This document shows, in pieces, positions 10,215-23,606 of a stretch of DNA of 64,000 nucleotides. Below the pieces are notes generated by a model. It was given only the letters and a program-made list of their open reading frames with translations. It was not told the origin of the DNA and made no database searches. A program made the position numbers and the translations under genes. The stretch comes from Anolis sagrei (lineage: Eukaryota; Chordata; Lepidosauria; Squamata; Anolidae): the NCBI RefSeq assembly GCF_037176765.1, contig NC_090034.1, positions 94,166,500 to 94,230,499 of the forward strand. The letters are read 5' to 3'. Every line of letters starts with the position of its first letter. Position 1 is the first letter of the stretch.

Positions 10215-11199
10215 CCACCAGTCCTCTATCCGCCGCTTGGGCATCAGCTGGAGAACCTTAGTGCGAGCTCTGTATTATCTGGATTGCTCCTATTCTGGTT
10301 CGTTTTGCTATTCTGTCTTTGATTCTTCATTGATCCTTAACTGGTTCCTAATAGGCAGGGCTTCCATTTCTTTGAAAGTGCGCCGATTGCCCCAATGTTT
10401 TACCTCACACTAATGGGTATTCCCTCTGCTTGGCTTGCCTAGGAGAGGGACACCTCTCGTAGGCTTGCCCCGTTTGCAGGGCCTTCACACCTCATAATAA
10501 TAATAATAATAATAGTGAGTCCAGGCTTAAGGTGGCCTTATATGTAAAGCCCCTTCTACTCCCAAGCAGCCAATGTCTGCCGATTTCTTGCACTTACCTT
10601 TCTGGCTAATTGCGGCGTCAGGGTGCTCCCCTCAAAAAGTAGGCGAAAAAACTGAGGAACAAGGGCCGCCAAGATGGCCGCCAGGGCCCTCAGCCTAACC
10701 AGAGCCTGATTAAAAAGGCGGGAACTCCATCTAGTGCCATTTCGCAAGCCGCTTCTCAGCCTCCGTCTAGAGTGCAGAGAGAAACCCTGCTCCCCCTGCC
10801 GGCCTCTGAGCGGTTACTGCAGTCTTTTATGGAGCCCCTCTCTTCTTTATTATTACTATCATTCTATTCTTATTGTTAAACTGTGTTACTGGTTTTGATT
10901 TTTGCCGGGACTGCACTACGTATCAGGCCGGTAAGGGTGTTTACCGCCTCTTGTGAGGACGGGGGGGGGGGCAATTGTTTGGCTTGAATGGGTGCGCTAT
11001 GTCTATCTCTGGGCTTGCCTTTCCCTTCTGTGCCTCAGAGAGATATGATACCCTCATTGTCGTTCGTGAGGAGAAAAACCCTGAGCTAAAGGGGCAACTA
11101 GTTGCTCCCTGAAATGCTGCTTTAAATGCTCTTCCAACTGCACCACCTGGTGGCTGATATTGCTATGTCGCACATCAGCCTCTCCTCGTCCACGCTCTC
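10215..11199. other. Unassigned stretch, possibly a retroelement leader
   Basis: Mostly low-repeat DNA containing an AAT microsatellite (10496-10514) and a G-run (10962-10971). No protein motif was recognised. Its position between a promoter-like site and a short tandem repeat would fit the leader of a retroelement, but no coding domains follow. Confidence 0.3.
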
Positions 11200-11706
11200 C
11201 AGGGTTGGGAGCGCGTCGCCGGGCTTCGCAGAGACTGCGGCTCAGGGACCTGGCTGTCGCGGTTTGTTTGCCGCTGCCGTTCTCATCGAGACCTTATGTG
11301 CTGGCTCAGGCCAGATCATCGCGCCCGGGTCTTTGGCTCCCTGGCAATGCCCGAAGAGTCCCGCTCTGCGGGCCTAGGGCTACAGCTGCGCACCTGAGAC
11401 TGCGGTCCCGTCGTTGCCCTCCATTGCACCGCCTCTGGTGATCCCACCCAGGGGGTCCAGGGCTGGAGTTGCTTGCCCGAGACTGCGGTCCCGTGGCTAC
11501 CCTCCATGGCGCTGCCCCCAACAATCCCGCTCAGCGGATCTAGGGCAAGAGCTGCGCACCGAGACTTCGGTCCCCAGGCTGCCCTCCATGGCGCCGCCCC
11601 CAGCGATCCAGCCGAGTGGATCTAGGGCTAGAACTGTGTGCCCGAGACTTTGGTCCCGTGGCCACCCTCCATGGCGCTGCCCCCAGCAATCCCGTCGAGG
11701 AGATCC
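11200..11706. repeat. 82-83 bp GC-rich tandem repeat
   Basis: The word GAGACTGCGG or GAGACTTCGG recurs at 11231, 11396, 11479, 11561 and 11644; the spacing is 82-83 bp, and 165 for the degenerate first pair. Units also share CCCTCCATGGCG and GGATCTAGGGC. About six copies. The array ends where the Helitron-like array starts (GATCCAGTTTGGTC). Confidence 0.8.
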
Positions 11707-14700
11707 AGTTTGGTCTTTATCAGTCTTTAGATGAGGGTGGCAGTGGTGTCAGTAAGTGAGTGAAGGTAGTGCAAGTCCCATCATCCAAAGTCCATCCCCT
11801 TTCAAACTGCAGCAGGATGTAGAGTGGATCATGGGGGCTCTGTGTGCCAAACAACACCAGGACGTAACGTGGGTCATGAGAGGTCTATGTGCCAAGTTTG
11901 GTGTTCATCCGTCATTGGATGAGGTTTGCAGAGGTCTCAGAATGTGAGTAAAGGTACTGGAAGTTCCATCATCCATGGTCCACCCTTCTCCAAACTGCAC
12001 CAGGATGTTGAGTGGGTCATTGAAGCTCCATGTGCCAAGTTTAGTCTTGATTAGTCATTGGCGAGGGTCTCAGTGGTCTCAGGAAGTGAGTGAAGTGACT
12101 GCAAGTCCCATGATCCATTGTAAATTCTTCAAAACCGCACCAGGATGTAGAGTGGGTCATGCTGGGTCTCTGTGTAAATTGTGGTCCCGATCCATCATTG
12201 TTGGCAGTTGTAATGGTGTTAGGAAGGGAGTGCAGGTATTGCAAGTCCCATCGTCCATGGTGCATCCTTCTTCAAACTGCACCTGGATGTAGAGTGCGTC
12301 ATGGAGACTCAGTGTGCCAAGTTTAGTATTTATTGGTAATTGGATGAGGGTTGCAGTGATCTGAAGAATTGTGCAATGGTACTGCAAGTCCCATAATCCA
12401 CGGCCCATCCCCGGCCAAACCACACCAGGACGTAAAGTGGGTCATGAGAGGTCTCTGTGCCAAGTTTGGTCCTGATCAGTCATTGGATAAGGTTAACAGC
12501 GGTCTCAGAATATGAGTGGTGGTACTGCAAGTCCCATCATCCATGGTTCATACTCCTCCAAACTGCAGTAGGATGTAAAGTGGGTGATGGGGGCTCTGTG
12601 TGCCAAGTCTGTTCTGTATTGGTAGTGTTCTGACCCAGTCCCCGGCCTTTCCTTTCCTCTCTGTCATCTCGGAATGTTGGATTTGAGACTGGCCAATCAG
12701 AGACCATATGCAAATTTCCTTCTCATGTCTCCGTTTCTGCCATGAACTCTTTTCTCCACCAGGGGCTCCTCTTGAAGCTGGCCAATCAGAGACCATATGC
12801 AAATAGCAGCACTGCGGCAGCCAATCCAAATGTTGGAACTTTCAGGCTGGCCAATCAGAATGCTGGCACATACACCGCCACACCGCCACACTTTTGGCCT
12901 CCACATACAAACTTTCACCTTTATTATATACTAGCTTGGGTACCCGGCGCTGCCCGGGTTATTTGAGAAAGGAATTGGGTCTCAAGGTTGGTCTTTATCA
13001 GTTATTTATATGGCTTACAGTGGTCTTAGGAAGTTAGTGAAGGTACTGCGAGTCCCATCATCTGTGGTCCATCCTCCTCCAAACTGCACCAGAATGGAGA
13101 GTGGGTCATGAGGGCCCTGTGTGCCGAGTTTTGTTCTTGCTCAGTCATTGGATGAGGGTCACAGTGGTCTCAGAAAGTGAGTTTAGGTACTGCAAGTCCC
13201 ATCCTCCATAGTCTGTTCTCCCCCAAACCTCATTTGAATGTTGAGTTGGCCAAGGGGGCTCTCTGTACCAAGTTTGGTCTTTATTGGTATTCGTATAAGT
13301 GTCGCTGTGGTTTCAGGGAGTGAGTGAAGGTACTTGGAATCCCATCATCCATCGTCCGTTCTCCTTCAAACAGCATTGGGATGTAGAGTGGATCATGGGT
13401 GCTCTGTGTGCCAAGTTTGGTTTTGATCGGACATCAGATGAGGGTTGCAGCAGTCTTGGGAAGGGAGTGGAGGTACTTGAAGTCCCATCATCCATGGTCT
13501 GTCCTCCTCGAAAGTGCACCAGGATGTAGAGTGGGCAATAGGGACTATGTGTGCCAAGTTTGGTCTTGATCACTCATTGGTGAGGATCTCGGTGGTCTCA
13601 GGAAGTGAATGAAGTGACTGCAAGTCCCATCATCCATTGTCAAATTCTTCCAAACTGCACCAGGATGTAGAGTGGGTCATGCGGGCTCTCTGTGTGAATT
13701 GTGGTCCTGATGCATCATTGTTGGCAGTTGTAATGGTCTTGGGAAGGGAGTTCAGGTATTGCAAGTCCCATCGTCCATGGTGCATCCTCCTCCAACTTGC
13801 ACCAGGATGTAGAGTGCGTCATGAAGACTCAGTGTGCCAAGTTTTGGTCTTTATCGGTAATTGGATGAGGGTTGCAGTGGTCTCAAGAATTGAGCAAAGG
13901 TACTGCAAGTCCCATAATCCACGGTCCATCCCCGGCCAAACCACACCAGGACATAAAGTGGGTCATGAGAGGTCTATGTGCCAAGTTTGTTCCTGATCGG
14001 TCATTGGATGAGGTTAACAGCGGTCTCAGAATGTGAGTGATGGTACTGCAAGTCCCATCATCCATGGTTCATCCTCCTCCAAACTGCAGTAGGATGTCGA
14101 GTGCATCATGGGGGCTCTGTGTGCCAAGTCTGGTCTGTATTGTTAATTGTCTGACTCAGCTCCTGGCCTTTTCCTTTCCTCTCTTTGTCATCTCGGAATC
14201 TTGGAATGGAGGCTGGCCAATCAGAGACCATATGCAAATTTCCTTCTCATGTCCCCGTTTCTGCCATAAACTCTTTTCTCCACCAGGGGCTCCTATTGAA
14301 GCTGGCCAATCAGAGACCATATGCAAATAGCACCACAGCGGCAGCCAATCAGAACGCTGGCACATACTCCTCCCGCCACACTTTTGTCCTCCGCATACAA
14401 GTTTTGACTTTTATTATATACACTAGCTTGGGGACCCGGCGCTGCCCGGGTAATTAGAGAAAGTGGGTAATGGCGGCTCTGTATGCCAAGTTTGATGTTT
14501 ATTGGTCATTGGATGACGGTTGCATTGTTTTCAGGTAGTGAGTGAAGGTACTTGAAGTCCCATCATCCATGGTCAACCCTCCTCCAAACAGCAGCAGGAT
14601 ATAGAGTGGGTCATGGGGGCTCTGTGTGCCAAGTTTGGTCTTTATCAGTCATTGAATGAGGGTGGCAGTATTTTCAGTAAGTGAGTGAAGGTACTGCAAG

Positions 14701-17700
14701 TCCCATCATCCAAAGTCAAACCTTCAAACTGCAGGTGGATGCAGAGTGGGTCATGGGGGCTCTGTGTGCTAAGTTTGGTCTTTATTAGTCATTGGATTAG
14801 GGTCACAGTGGTTTCAGTAAGTGAGTAAAGGTACTGCAAGTCCCATCATCCATGGTCAACCCTCCTCCAAACAGCATTGGGATGTAGAGTGGGTCATGGG
14901 GGCTCTGTGTGCCAAGTTTGGTCTTGATTGGACATTAGATGAGGGTTGCAGCAGTCTTGGGAAGGGAGTGAAGGTACTTGAAGTCCCATCATCCATGGTC
15001 TATCCTCCTCAAAAGTGCACCAGGATGTAGAGTGGGTCATGGGGACTCTGTATGCCAAGTTTGGTCTTGATCAGTCATTGGCAAGGGTCTTAGTGGCCTC
15101 AGGAAGTGAGTGAAGTGACTGCAAGTCCCATAATCCATTTCCAAATTTTTCCAAACTGCACCAGGATGTAGAGTGGGTCATGCGTGCTCTCTGTGCGAAT
15201 TGTGATCCTGATCCATCACTGTTGGCAGTTGCAATGGTCTCAGGAAGGGAGTGCAGGTATTGCAAGTCCCATCGTCTATGGTGCATCCTCCCCCAAACCG
15301 CACCAGGATGTAGAGTGCATCAAGGAGACTCAGTGTGCCAAATTTTGTCTTTATCGGTAATTGGATGAGGGTTGCATTGGTCGCAGGAATTGAGCAAAGG
15401 TACTGCAAGTCCTATAATCCATGGTCCATCCCCGGCCAAAACACACTGGGACGTAAAGTGGGTCATGAGAGGTCTATGTGCCAAGTTTGGTCCTGATCAG
15501 TCATTGGATGAGGTTAACAGCGGTCTCAGAATGTGAGTGATGGTACTGCAAGTCCCATCATCCATGGTTCATCCTCCTCCAAACTGCAGTAGGATGTCGA
15601 GTGGGTCTTGTGTGCTCTGTTTGCCAAGTGTGGTCTGTATTGGTAATTTTCTGACAGAGCCCCTGGCCTTTCCTTTCCTCCCTTTGTCATCTCGGAATGT
15701 TGGATTTGAGGCTGGCCAATCAGAGACCATATGCAAATTTCCTTCTGTCATGTCCCTGTTTCTGTCATGAACCCTTTTCTCCACCAGGGGCTCCTGTTGA
15801 AGCAGGCCAATCAGGGATCATATGCAAATAGCACCACAGCAGCAGCCAGTCAAAATCTTGGAACTTTCAGCCTGGCCAATCAGAAAGCCGGCACATACAC
15901 CACCACACATCCGCCGCATACAAGTTTTGACTTTTATTATATACTAGCTTGGGGACCCGGCGTTGCCCGGGTTATTAGAGAAAGTGGGTAATGGTGGTTC
16001 TCTATGCCAAGTTTGGTCTTTGGTCTTTGGATAACGGCTGCATTATTTTCAGGAAGTGAGTGAAGGTACTTGAAGTCCCATCATCCATGGCCCATCCTCC
16101 TACAAACAGCAGCAGGATATAGAGTGTGTCATGGGGGCTCTGTGTGCCAAGTTTGGTCTTTATCAGTCATTAGATGAGGGTGGCAGTGGTGTCAGTAAGT
16201 GAGTGAAGGTAGTGCAAGTCCCATCATCCAAAGCCCATCCCCTTACAAACTGCAGCAGGATGTAGAGTGGATCATGGGGGCTCTGTGTGCCAAGTGTGGT
16301 CTTGATTGGTCATTAGAAGAGGGTTGCAGCAATCTTTGGAAGGGAGTGGAGGTACTTGAAGTCCCATCATCCATGATCTGTCCTCCTCCAAACTGCACCA
16401 GGATGTAGAGTGGGTCATTGGAGCTCCATGTGCCAAGTGTAGTCTTGATTAGTCATTGGCGAGGGTCTCAGTGGTCTCAGGAAGTGAGCAAAGGTACTGC
16501 AAGTCCCATCATCCATCTCCAAAGTTTTCTAAAGAACACCAGGACGTGAAGTGGGTCATGAGAGGTCTATGTGCCAAGTTTGGTCTTGATCCGTCATTGG
16601 ATGAGGTTTGCAGAGGTCTCAGAATGTGAGTGCAGGTATTGCAAGTCCCATTGTCCATGGTGCATCCTCCTTCAAACTGCACCTGGATGTAGAGTGCGTC
16701 ATGGAGACTCAGTGTGCCAAGTTTGGTCTTTATTGGTAATTGGATGAGGGTTGCAGTGGTCTGAAGAATTGAGCAATGGTACTGCAAGTCCCATAATCCA
16801 CAGTCCATACCCGGCCAAACCACACCAGGACGTAAAGTGGGTCATGAGAGGTCTCTGTGCGAAGTTTGGTCCTGTTCAGTCATTGGATAAGGTTAACAGC
16901 GTTCTCAGAATGTGAGTGGTGGTACTGCAAGTCCCATCATCCATGGTTCATGCTCCTCCAAACTGCAGTAGGATGTAGAGTGGGTGATGGGGGCTCTGTG
17001 TGCCTATTTCGGTCTGTATTGGTAGTGTTCTGACCCATCCCCCGGCCTTTCCTTTCCTTCTCTTTGTCATCTTGGAATGTTGGATTTGAGGCTGGCCAAT
17101 CAGAGACCATATGCAAATTTCCTTCTGTCATGCCCCGTTTCTGCCATGAACCCTCTTCTCCACCAGGGGCTCCTATTGAAGCTGGCCAATCAGAGACCAT
17201 ATGCAAATAGCACCACAGCGGCAACCAATCAGAACGCTGCCACATACACCGCCCTATGTCCTTCCTCTGTCCGATACAAACAAACACTCTTCTTTATTAT
17301 ATATTAGCTTGGGGACCCGGCGTTGCCCGGGTTATTAGAGAAAGTGGGTAATGGTGGTTCTGTATGCCAAGTTTGGTCTTTATTGGTCTTTGGATAACGG
17401 CTGCATTATTTTCAGGAAGTGAGTGAAGGTACTTGAAGTCCCATCATCCATGGGTCATCCTCCTACAAACAGCAGCAGGATATAGAGTGGGTCATGGGGG
17501 CTCTGTGTGCCAAGTTTGGTCTTTATCAGTCATTAGATGAGGGTGGCAGTGGTGTCAGTAAGTGAGTGAAGGTATTGCAAGTCCCATCATCCAAAGTCCA
17601 TCCCCTTTCAAACAGTATCAGGATGTAGAGTGGGTCATGGGTGTTCTGTGTGCCAAGTGTGGTCTTGATTGGTCATTAGAAGAGGGTTGCAGCAGTCTTG

Positions 17701-20365
17701 GGAAGGGAGTGGAGGTACTTGAAGTCCCATCATCCATGGTCTGTCCTCCTCCAAACTGCAGCAGAATGTAGTGTGGGTCATTGGAGCTCCATGTGCCAAG
17801 TTTAGTCTTGATTAGTCATTGGCGAGGGTCTCAGTGGTCTCAGGAAGTGAGCAAAGGTACTGCAAGTCCCATCATCCATCTCCAAAGTTTTCCAAACAAC
17901 ACCAGGACGTAAAGTGGGTCATGAGAGGTCTATGTGCCAAGTTTGGTCTTGATCCGTCATTGGATGAGGTTTGCAGAGGTCTCAGAATGTGAGTGAAGGT
18001 ACTGGAAGTTCCATCATCCATGGTCCACCCTTCTCCAAAACTGCAGCAGGATGTAGAGTGGGTCATTGGAGCTCTGTGTGGCAACGTTGGTCTTGATTGG
18101 TCATTAGATGAGTTTTGCAGCAGTCTTGGGTAGTGGAGGTACTTGAAGTCCCATCATCCATGGTCTGTCGTCCTCCAAACTGCTCCAGGATGTAGAGTGG
18201 GTCATTGAAGCTCCATGTGCCAAGTTTAGTCTTGATGAGTCATTGGCGAGGGTCTCAGTGGTCTCAGGAAGTGAGTGAAGTGACTGCAAGTCCCATGATC
18301 CATTGTAAATTCTTCCAAACCGCACCAGGATGTAGAGTGAGTTATGCGGGCTCTCTGTGTAAATTGTGGTCCTGATCCATCATTGTTGGCAGTTATAATG
18401 GTCTTAGGAAGGGAGTGCAGGTATTGCAAGTCCCATCGTCCATGGTGCATCCTCCTTCAAACTGCACCTGGATGTAGAGTGCGTCATGGAGACTCAGTGT
18501 GCCAAGTTTGGTATTTATTGGTAATTGGATGAGGGTTGCAATGGTCTGAAGAATTGAGCAATGGTACTGCAAGTCCCATAATCCACGGTCCATCCCCGGC
18601 CAAACCACACCAGGACGTAAAGTGGGTCATGAGAGGTCTCTGTGCGAAGTTTGGTCCTGATCAGTCATTGGATAAGGTTAACAGCGGTCTCAGAATGTGG
18701 TGAGTGGTGGTACTGCAAGCCCCATCATCCATGGTTCATAGTCCTCCAAACTGCAGTAGGTGATGGGGGCTCTGTGTGCCAATTTCGGTCTGTATTGGTA
18801 GTGTTCTGACCCAGCCCCCCCCGGCCTTTTCCTTTCCTCTCTTTGTCATCTCGGAATGTTGGATTTGAGGCTGGCCAATCAGAGACCATATGCAAATTTC
18901 CTTCTGTCATGCCCCGTTTCTGCCATGAACCCTCTTCTCCACCAGGGGCTCCTCTTGAAGCTGGCCAATCTGACCATATGCAAATAGCACCACTGCGGCA
19001 GCCAATCCAAATGTTGGAACTTTCAGGCAGGCCAATCAAAACGCTGCCACATACACCGTCCGCCCTCCCTCCACAATTCCTCTGTCCGATACAAAGAAGC
19101 ACTCTTCTTTATTATATACTGGCTTGGGGACCCGGCGCTGCCCGGGTTATTAGAGAAAGTGGGTAATGGCGGTTCTGTATGCCAAGTTTGGTCTTTATCG
19201 GTCATTGGATTAGGGTCGCAGTGGTTTCAGTAAGTGAGTAAATGTACTGCAAATTCTATCATCCATGGTCAACCCTCCTCCAAACAGTATCAGGATGTAG
19301 AGTGGGTCATGGGTGTTCTGTGTGCCAAGTTTGGTCTTGATTGGACATTAGATGAGGGTTGCAGCAGTCTTGGGAAGGGAGTGGAGGTACTTGAAGTCCC
19401 ATCATCCATGGTCTGTCCTCCTCAAACGTGCACCAGGATGTAGAGTGGGTCATGCGGACTCTGTGTGCCAAGTTTGGTCTTGATCCGTCATTGGCGAGGG
19501 TCTCAGTGGTCTCAGGAAGTGAGTGAAGTGACTTCAAGTCCCATCATCCATTTCCATATTTTTCCAAACTGCACCAGGATGTAGAGTGGGTCATGTGGGC
19601 TCTCTGTGCGAATTGTGATCCTGATCTATCACTGTTGGCAGTTGTAATGGTCTCAGGAAGGGAGTGCAGGTATTGCAAGTCCCATCGTCCATGGTGCATC
19701 CTCCCCCAAACCGCACCAGGATGTAGAGTGTGTCATGGAGACTCAGTGTGCAAAGTTTGGTCTTTATTGGTAATTGCATGAGGGTTGCAGTGGTTTCAAG
19801 AATTGAGCAAAGGTACTGCAAGTCCCATAATCCAAGGTCCATCCCCGGCCAAACCACACCAGGATGTAAAGTGGGGCATGAGAGGTCTATGTGCCAAGTT
19901 TGGTCCTGATCAGTCATTGGATGAGGTTAACAGCGGTCTCAGAATGTGAGTGATGGTACCGCAAGTCCCATCATCCATGGTTCATCCTCCTCCAAACTGC
20001 AGTAGGATGTAGAGTGGGTGATGGGGGCTCTGTGTGCCTATTTCGGTCTGTATTGGGAGTGTTCTGACCCAGCCCCCGGCCTTTCCTTTCCTCTCTTTGT
20101 CATCTCGGAATGTTGGGTTTGAGGCTGGCCAATCAGAGACCATATGCAAATTTCCTTCTCATGTCCCCGTTTCTTCCATGAACTCTTTTCTCCACCAGGG
20201 GCTCCTCTTGAAGCTGGCCAATCAGAGACCATATGCAAATAGCACCACTGCGGCAGCCAATCCGAATGTTGGAACTTTCAGGCTGGCCAATCAAAACGCT
20301 GGCACATACTCCTCCCGCCACACCGCCACACATCCGCCACATACAAGTTTTGACTTTTATTATAT
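11707..20365 (-). mobile_element. Head-to-tail array of six Helitron-like units
   Basis: Five internal boundaries carry TAGCTTGGG(G/T)ACCCGGCG or a close variant at 12931, 14423, 15954, 17304 and 19119. This gives units of about 1.22 (partial), 1.49, 1.53, 1.35, 1.82 and 1.25 kb. On the minus strand each boundary reads as a hairpin (ACCCGGG and CCGGGT arms), then a short C/A stretch, then CTAG followed by T. A hairpin plus CTRR next to a host T is the Helitron 3' end. The body of every unit is 143-bp tandem monomers, and the right part holds the CCAAT/octamer module. No Rep/helicase frame is present, so the units are non-autonomous. Alternative: a satellite with higher-order units unrelated to Helitrons. 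Confidence 0.6.
12666..12930 (+). promoter_or_regulatory. CCAAT plus octamer module, first of six
   Basis: GGCCAATCAGAGACC is followed directly by ATATGCAAAT at 12691-12715 and again at about 12780-12804, with a third CCAATCAG near 12846 and TATTATATA just before the unit boundary. NF-Y (CCAAT) and POU octamer (ATGCAAAT) sites side by side resemble histone H2B or snRNA control regions. Similar modules occur at about 14190-14422, 15690-15953, 17070-17303, 18850-19118 and 20105-20365. Confidence 0.5.
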
Positions 20366-20412
20366 GTATAGATATAGATAGATATATAGATAGATAGATA
20401 CAGATATAGATT
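20366..20412. repeat. GATA microsatellite
   Basis: Imperfect (GATA)n/(ATAG)n run separating the Helitron-like array from the inner edge of the inverted block copy. Confidence 0.85.
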
Positions 20413-20494
20413 GGTCATGGGAGTTCTGTGTGCCACGTTTGGTTCAGTTCCCTCATGGGTGGAGTTCAGAATGCTATTTGATTGTAGGTGAGGT

Positions 20495-20960
20495 TGAGAG
20501 TGTGTGACCCATCCAATGTCTTTATATGTTTGAGCCTTCTATGCTTGAGTGGGGATTCTAACTCATTGTTGTTGTTGTTTGCCTTCAAATCATTCCTTGG
20601 TTTGCCTCTGAGGCTGAGAGTGTGTGACCCAGCCAATAGCTTTCTATGGTTGAGCAGGGATTCTAACTCTGTTGTTGTTGTCATACCTTGGTTTGACTCT
20701 GAGGCTGAGTGTGTGAACTATCCAATGGCTTTATATGTTTGAACGGGGATTCTAACTCTGTTGCAGTTGTTGTTGTTTGCCTTCAAGTCATTCCTTGGTT
20801 TGACTCTGAGGCTGAGAGTGTGTGACCCATCCAATAGCCTTCTATGGCTTTATATGTTTGAACGGGGATTCTAACTCTGTTGTAGTTGTTGTTGTTTGCC
20901 TTCAAGTCATTCCTTGGTTTGCCTCTGCGGCTGAGAGTGTGTGACCCATCATTGTGTGAG
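20495..20960 (-). repeat. 100-115 bp VNTR (copy 2)
   Basis: About five units starting with the complement of GGGTCACACACTCTCAGCCT, each with a GTT run. Copy 1 has about four units and copy 3 about six, so this repeat has changed length since the block was duplicated. Confidence 0.75.
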
Positions 20961-21718
20961 CCCACAGTGCTCTCTGGAGGGAACTGAACCAGAACTCTCA
21001 AACCCAATGCCCACCAACCCTGTCTCATGTTTTCTGTTGGGTCAAGGGAGTCCTGTGTGCCAGGTTTGGTTCAATTCCATCATTGGTGGAGTTCAGAATG
21101 CTCTTTGATTGTAGGTGAACTATACATCTCAGCAACTACAACTCCCAAATGACAAAATCAGGTTTTCTTAGTAATGGCCACTCCTTGGGTCAGTAGGTGT
21201 CTTGTGCCCAAATTTGGCGACAATGCGTCCAGTGGTTTTTGAGTTCTGTTAATCCCACAAACAAACCTTTCATTTTTATTTCTGTAGATGATGATGATGA
21301 TGATGATAAACTTTATGTTAATAATAGTAATACTAGTGAATGCATAGAACCAGGTTGTGGGAAGGGGCCCCCTAGGCGATCCAGACTCACCCCCCTGCCA
21401 CGACCCAGCTCATTCTCTGGGGCTTGGCAGCTGGTTCTGTGCTGAGTTCCTTGAGAGAGGAGAATGGGGCCAGGGAAGCCCCAGAGAGTGTTGCGGATTG
21501 CAGCTCCCATCATTCTTCACAGGTCTGCTCCTATGGAGAGCAGAGATGCCATCATGGAGGAACATAGGCCTTGCATTGGTGACATCGAAGGACTTGATGG
21601 TTGATTGACAAGGTGTCAACTGAGGCCTTATCCAAGGCTGTGGCCTTATCCAAGGTGTGAGACATGAATCTGAGTCAGTCTACCTGACATTGAGCTACTG
21701 GCCAACTACACCACATTT

Positions 21719-21964
21719 GTTGCTGTGAATTTTCTGAACTGCCTGGCCGTTTTCCAGAAGCATTCTCTCCTGACGTTTCGCCTGCATCTATGGCAGCATC
21801 CTCAGAGGTTGTGAGGTCTGTGGGAAACTGGCAAGGGAGGTTTATATCCCTGTGGAATGAGGTCCAGGGAGGGAGAAAGGACTCCTGTCTGCTTGAGGTT
21901 GCAAGTGTGAAGGTTGCAATTAGCCCCCTTGATTGGCATTGAATAGCCTTGCAACTTCAAAGCT
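21719..21964 (-). mobile_element. Penelope-like element 3' tail (copy 2)
   Basis: Mirror of 4931-5178 with the CCTGACGTTTCGCCTGCATC word on the + strand near 21768. Part of the duplicated block, not an independent insertion. Confidence 0.6.
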
Positions 21965-22355
21965 TGGTTGGAAGAGACCTCATGGGCCATCCAGTCCAAC
22001 CCCATTCTGCCAAGAAGCAGGAATATTGCATTCAAATCACCCCTGACAGATGGCCATCCAGCCTCTGTTTAAAAGCTTCCAAAGAAGCAGCCTCCACCAC
22101 ACTCCGGGGCAGAGAGTTCCACTGCTGAACAGCTCTCACAGTCAGGAAGTTCTTCCTCGTGTTCAGATGGAATCTCCTCTCTTGTAGTTTGAAGCCATTG
22201 TTCCATTGCGTCCTAGTCTCCAAGGAAGCAGAAAACAAGCTTGCTCCCTCCTCCCTGTGGCTTCCTCTCACATATTTATCCATGGCTATCACATCTCCTC
22301 TCAGCCTTCTCTCCTTCAGGCTAAACATGCCCAGCTCCTTAGGCTCTCTACTTTG
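21965..22355 (-). mobile_element. CR1 LINE 3' end (copy 2)
   Basis: Mirror of 4540-4930, with the same C-terminal ORF2 peptide and stop. Part of the duplicated block. Confidence 0.85.
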
Positions 22356-23317
22356 CTCTCCGCACTGGCCCGCCCCCTTCTTCATTCTGAAGCTGAATGT
22401 GGACCAGGGAGGACACTCAAGGTCTGTCTCTGGGCCCTTGGGGGGTGGCAGCTCCCTTGCCTTGGCACCCCCAGCGCCTCTTTGGCCCTGAGTCAGGATC
22501 CCCTCCCCCAGGTTGTTCCCCTGGGCTGGGGGTTGGTGGTTTAGCAGGGCTCTGCCAGCCTGCCTTCCTCCCTTGTCTCCTCCCCTGGCTTTGCCTGGTT
22601 TTGACTTTTTGAAGCTGTGAAAGGACATCCTCTTAAACTTCTTTTAACTGTTACAGGGCAAAGCCAAAAAAGCAAAGAAAGAACCAAATTCCCTTGTAGG
22701 AATGGTCATTAATATTTCAATAAAAGGCAAGACACAAAGTTATAATAAACTGGGTTAAGGCCAGTGTGATTCGCTTTATTTTCAGTTCAATTGCTTCCTT
22801 GATAGGACTTCAAAGTGATAGGACTTGTTTGGCCCCTCCCCCACCCTGTTTCTTTCACCGCTAGGCATGTTGGCTGTGGGGCCTTTCTGCCCTGGCTCAG
22901 CGCTTATGGATCTGGCCTGCCTGTTAGGCCAAGCGCTGGCGGCACACCCTCCATCCACCCTTAGGAGCTTCTTGGCTGGCCTCCTGGTTGCCTGATGATG
23001 CCAGTTGCTCGTGGACAGGACATCACTGTGCACGTGGCAGTCGTCCATCTTGGCCGCAGCAGCCATTTTATATACTGAAGCCATCTATAGCCCCATGGCT
23101 GGCAGCCATTTTATGGTGGTTGACTGACACCGAGACAGCCACTTAATTACACAGTGGCTGCACGACCTAGGCTGTTTTGGACAGCACATAGATGAAGGTG
23201 AATCACACCAATTACTCACCAGGTTTTTACTGTTTTAAGTTATGAATAAATTAGCCACAACGCATGTTACTATCATTCGTCACAAATGCATGTTGGTTTT
23301 ATTTAAAAACACATTTA

Positions 23318-23505
23318 TAAACCCTTGGGCTGTGAGGACTGAAGACCGACAGGTCGCAGGTTCGGATCTGGGGAGAGGCTGATGAGCTCCCTCTATCAGC
23401 TCCAGCTCCTCATGCGGGGACATGGAAAAAGCCTCCCACAAGGATAACAAACATCAAACCATCTGTGCCTGCCCTGGTCAACGTCCTTGCAGATGGCCAA
23501 TTCCT
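23318..23505 (+). mobile_element. tRNA-derived SINE, truncated (copy 2)
   Basis: Sense copy of the SINE at 3397-3575, with box B AGGTTCGGATC and GATGAGCTCCCTCTATCAGC. Inherited with the block. Confidence 0.75.
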
Positions 23506-23606
23506 TCTGTGGCTAACTAAGATTTTATTTCTTATTTTATTTATTTATTTGTTTATTTTTAACCATTTTTACAACACAATGTCAACAATAATGACTGTCA
23601 ATATAT

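Noticed and set aside
11707-20365. CRISPR-like regular repeat array
   Set aside because: Repeat and spacer cannot be separated; the whole 143-bp monomer is repeated with drift, and the context is vertebrate.
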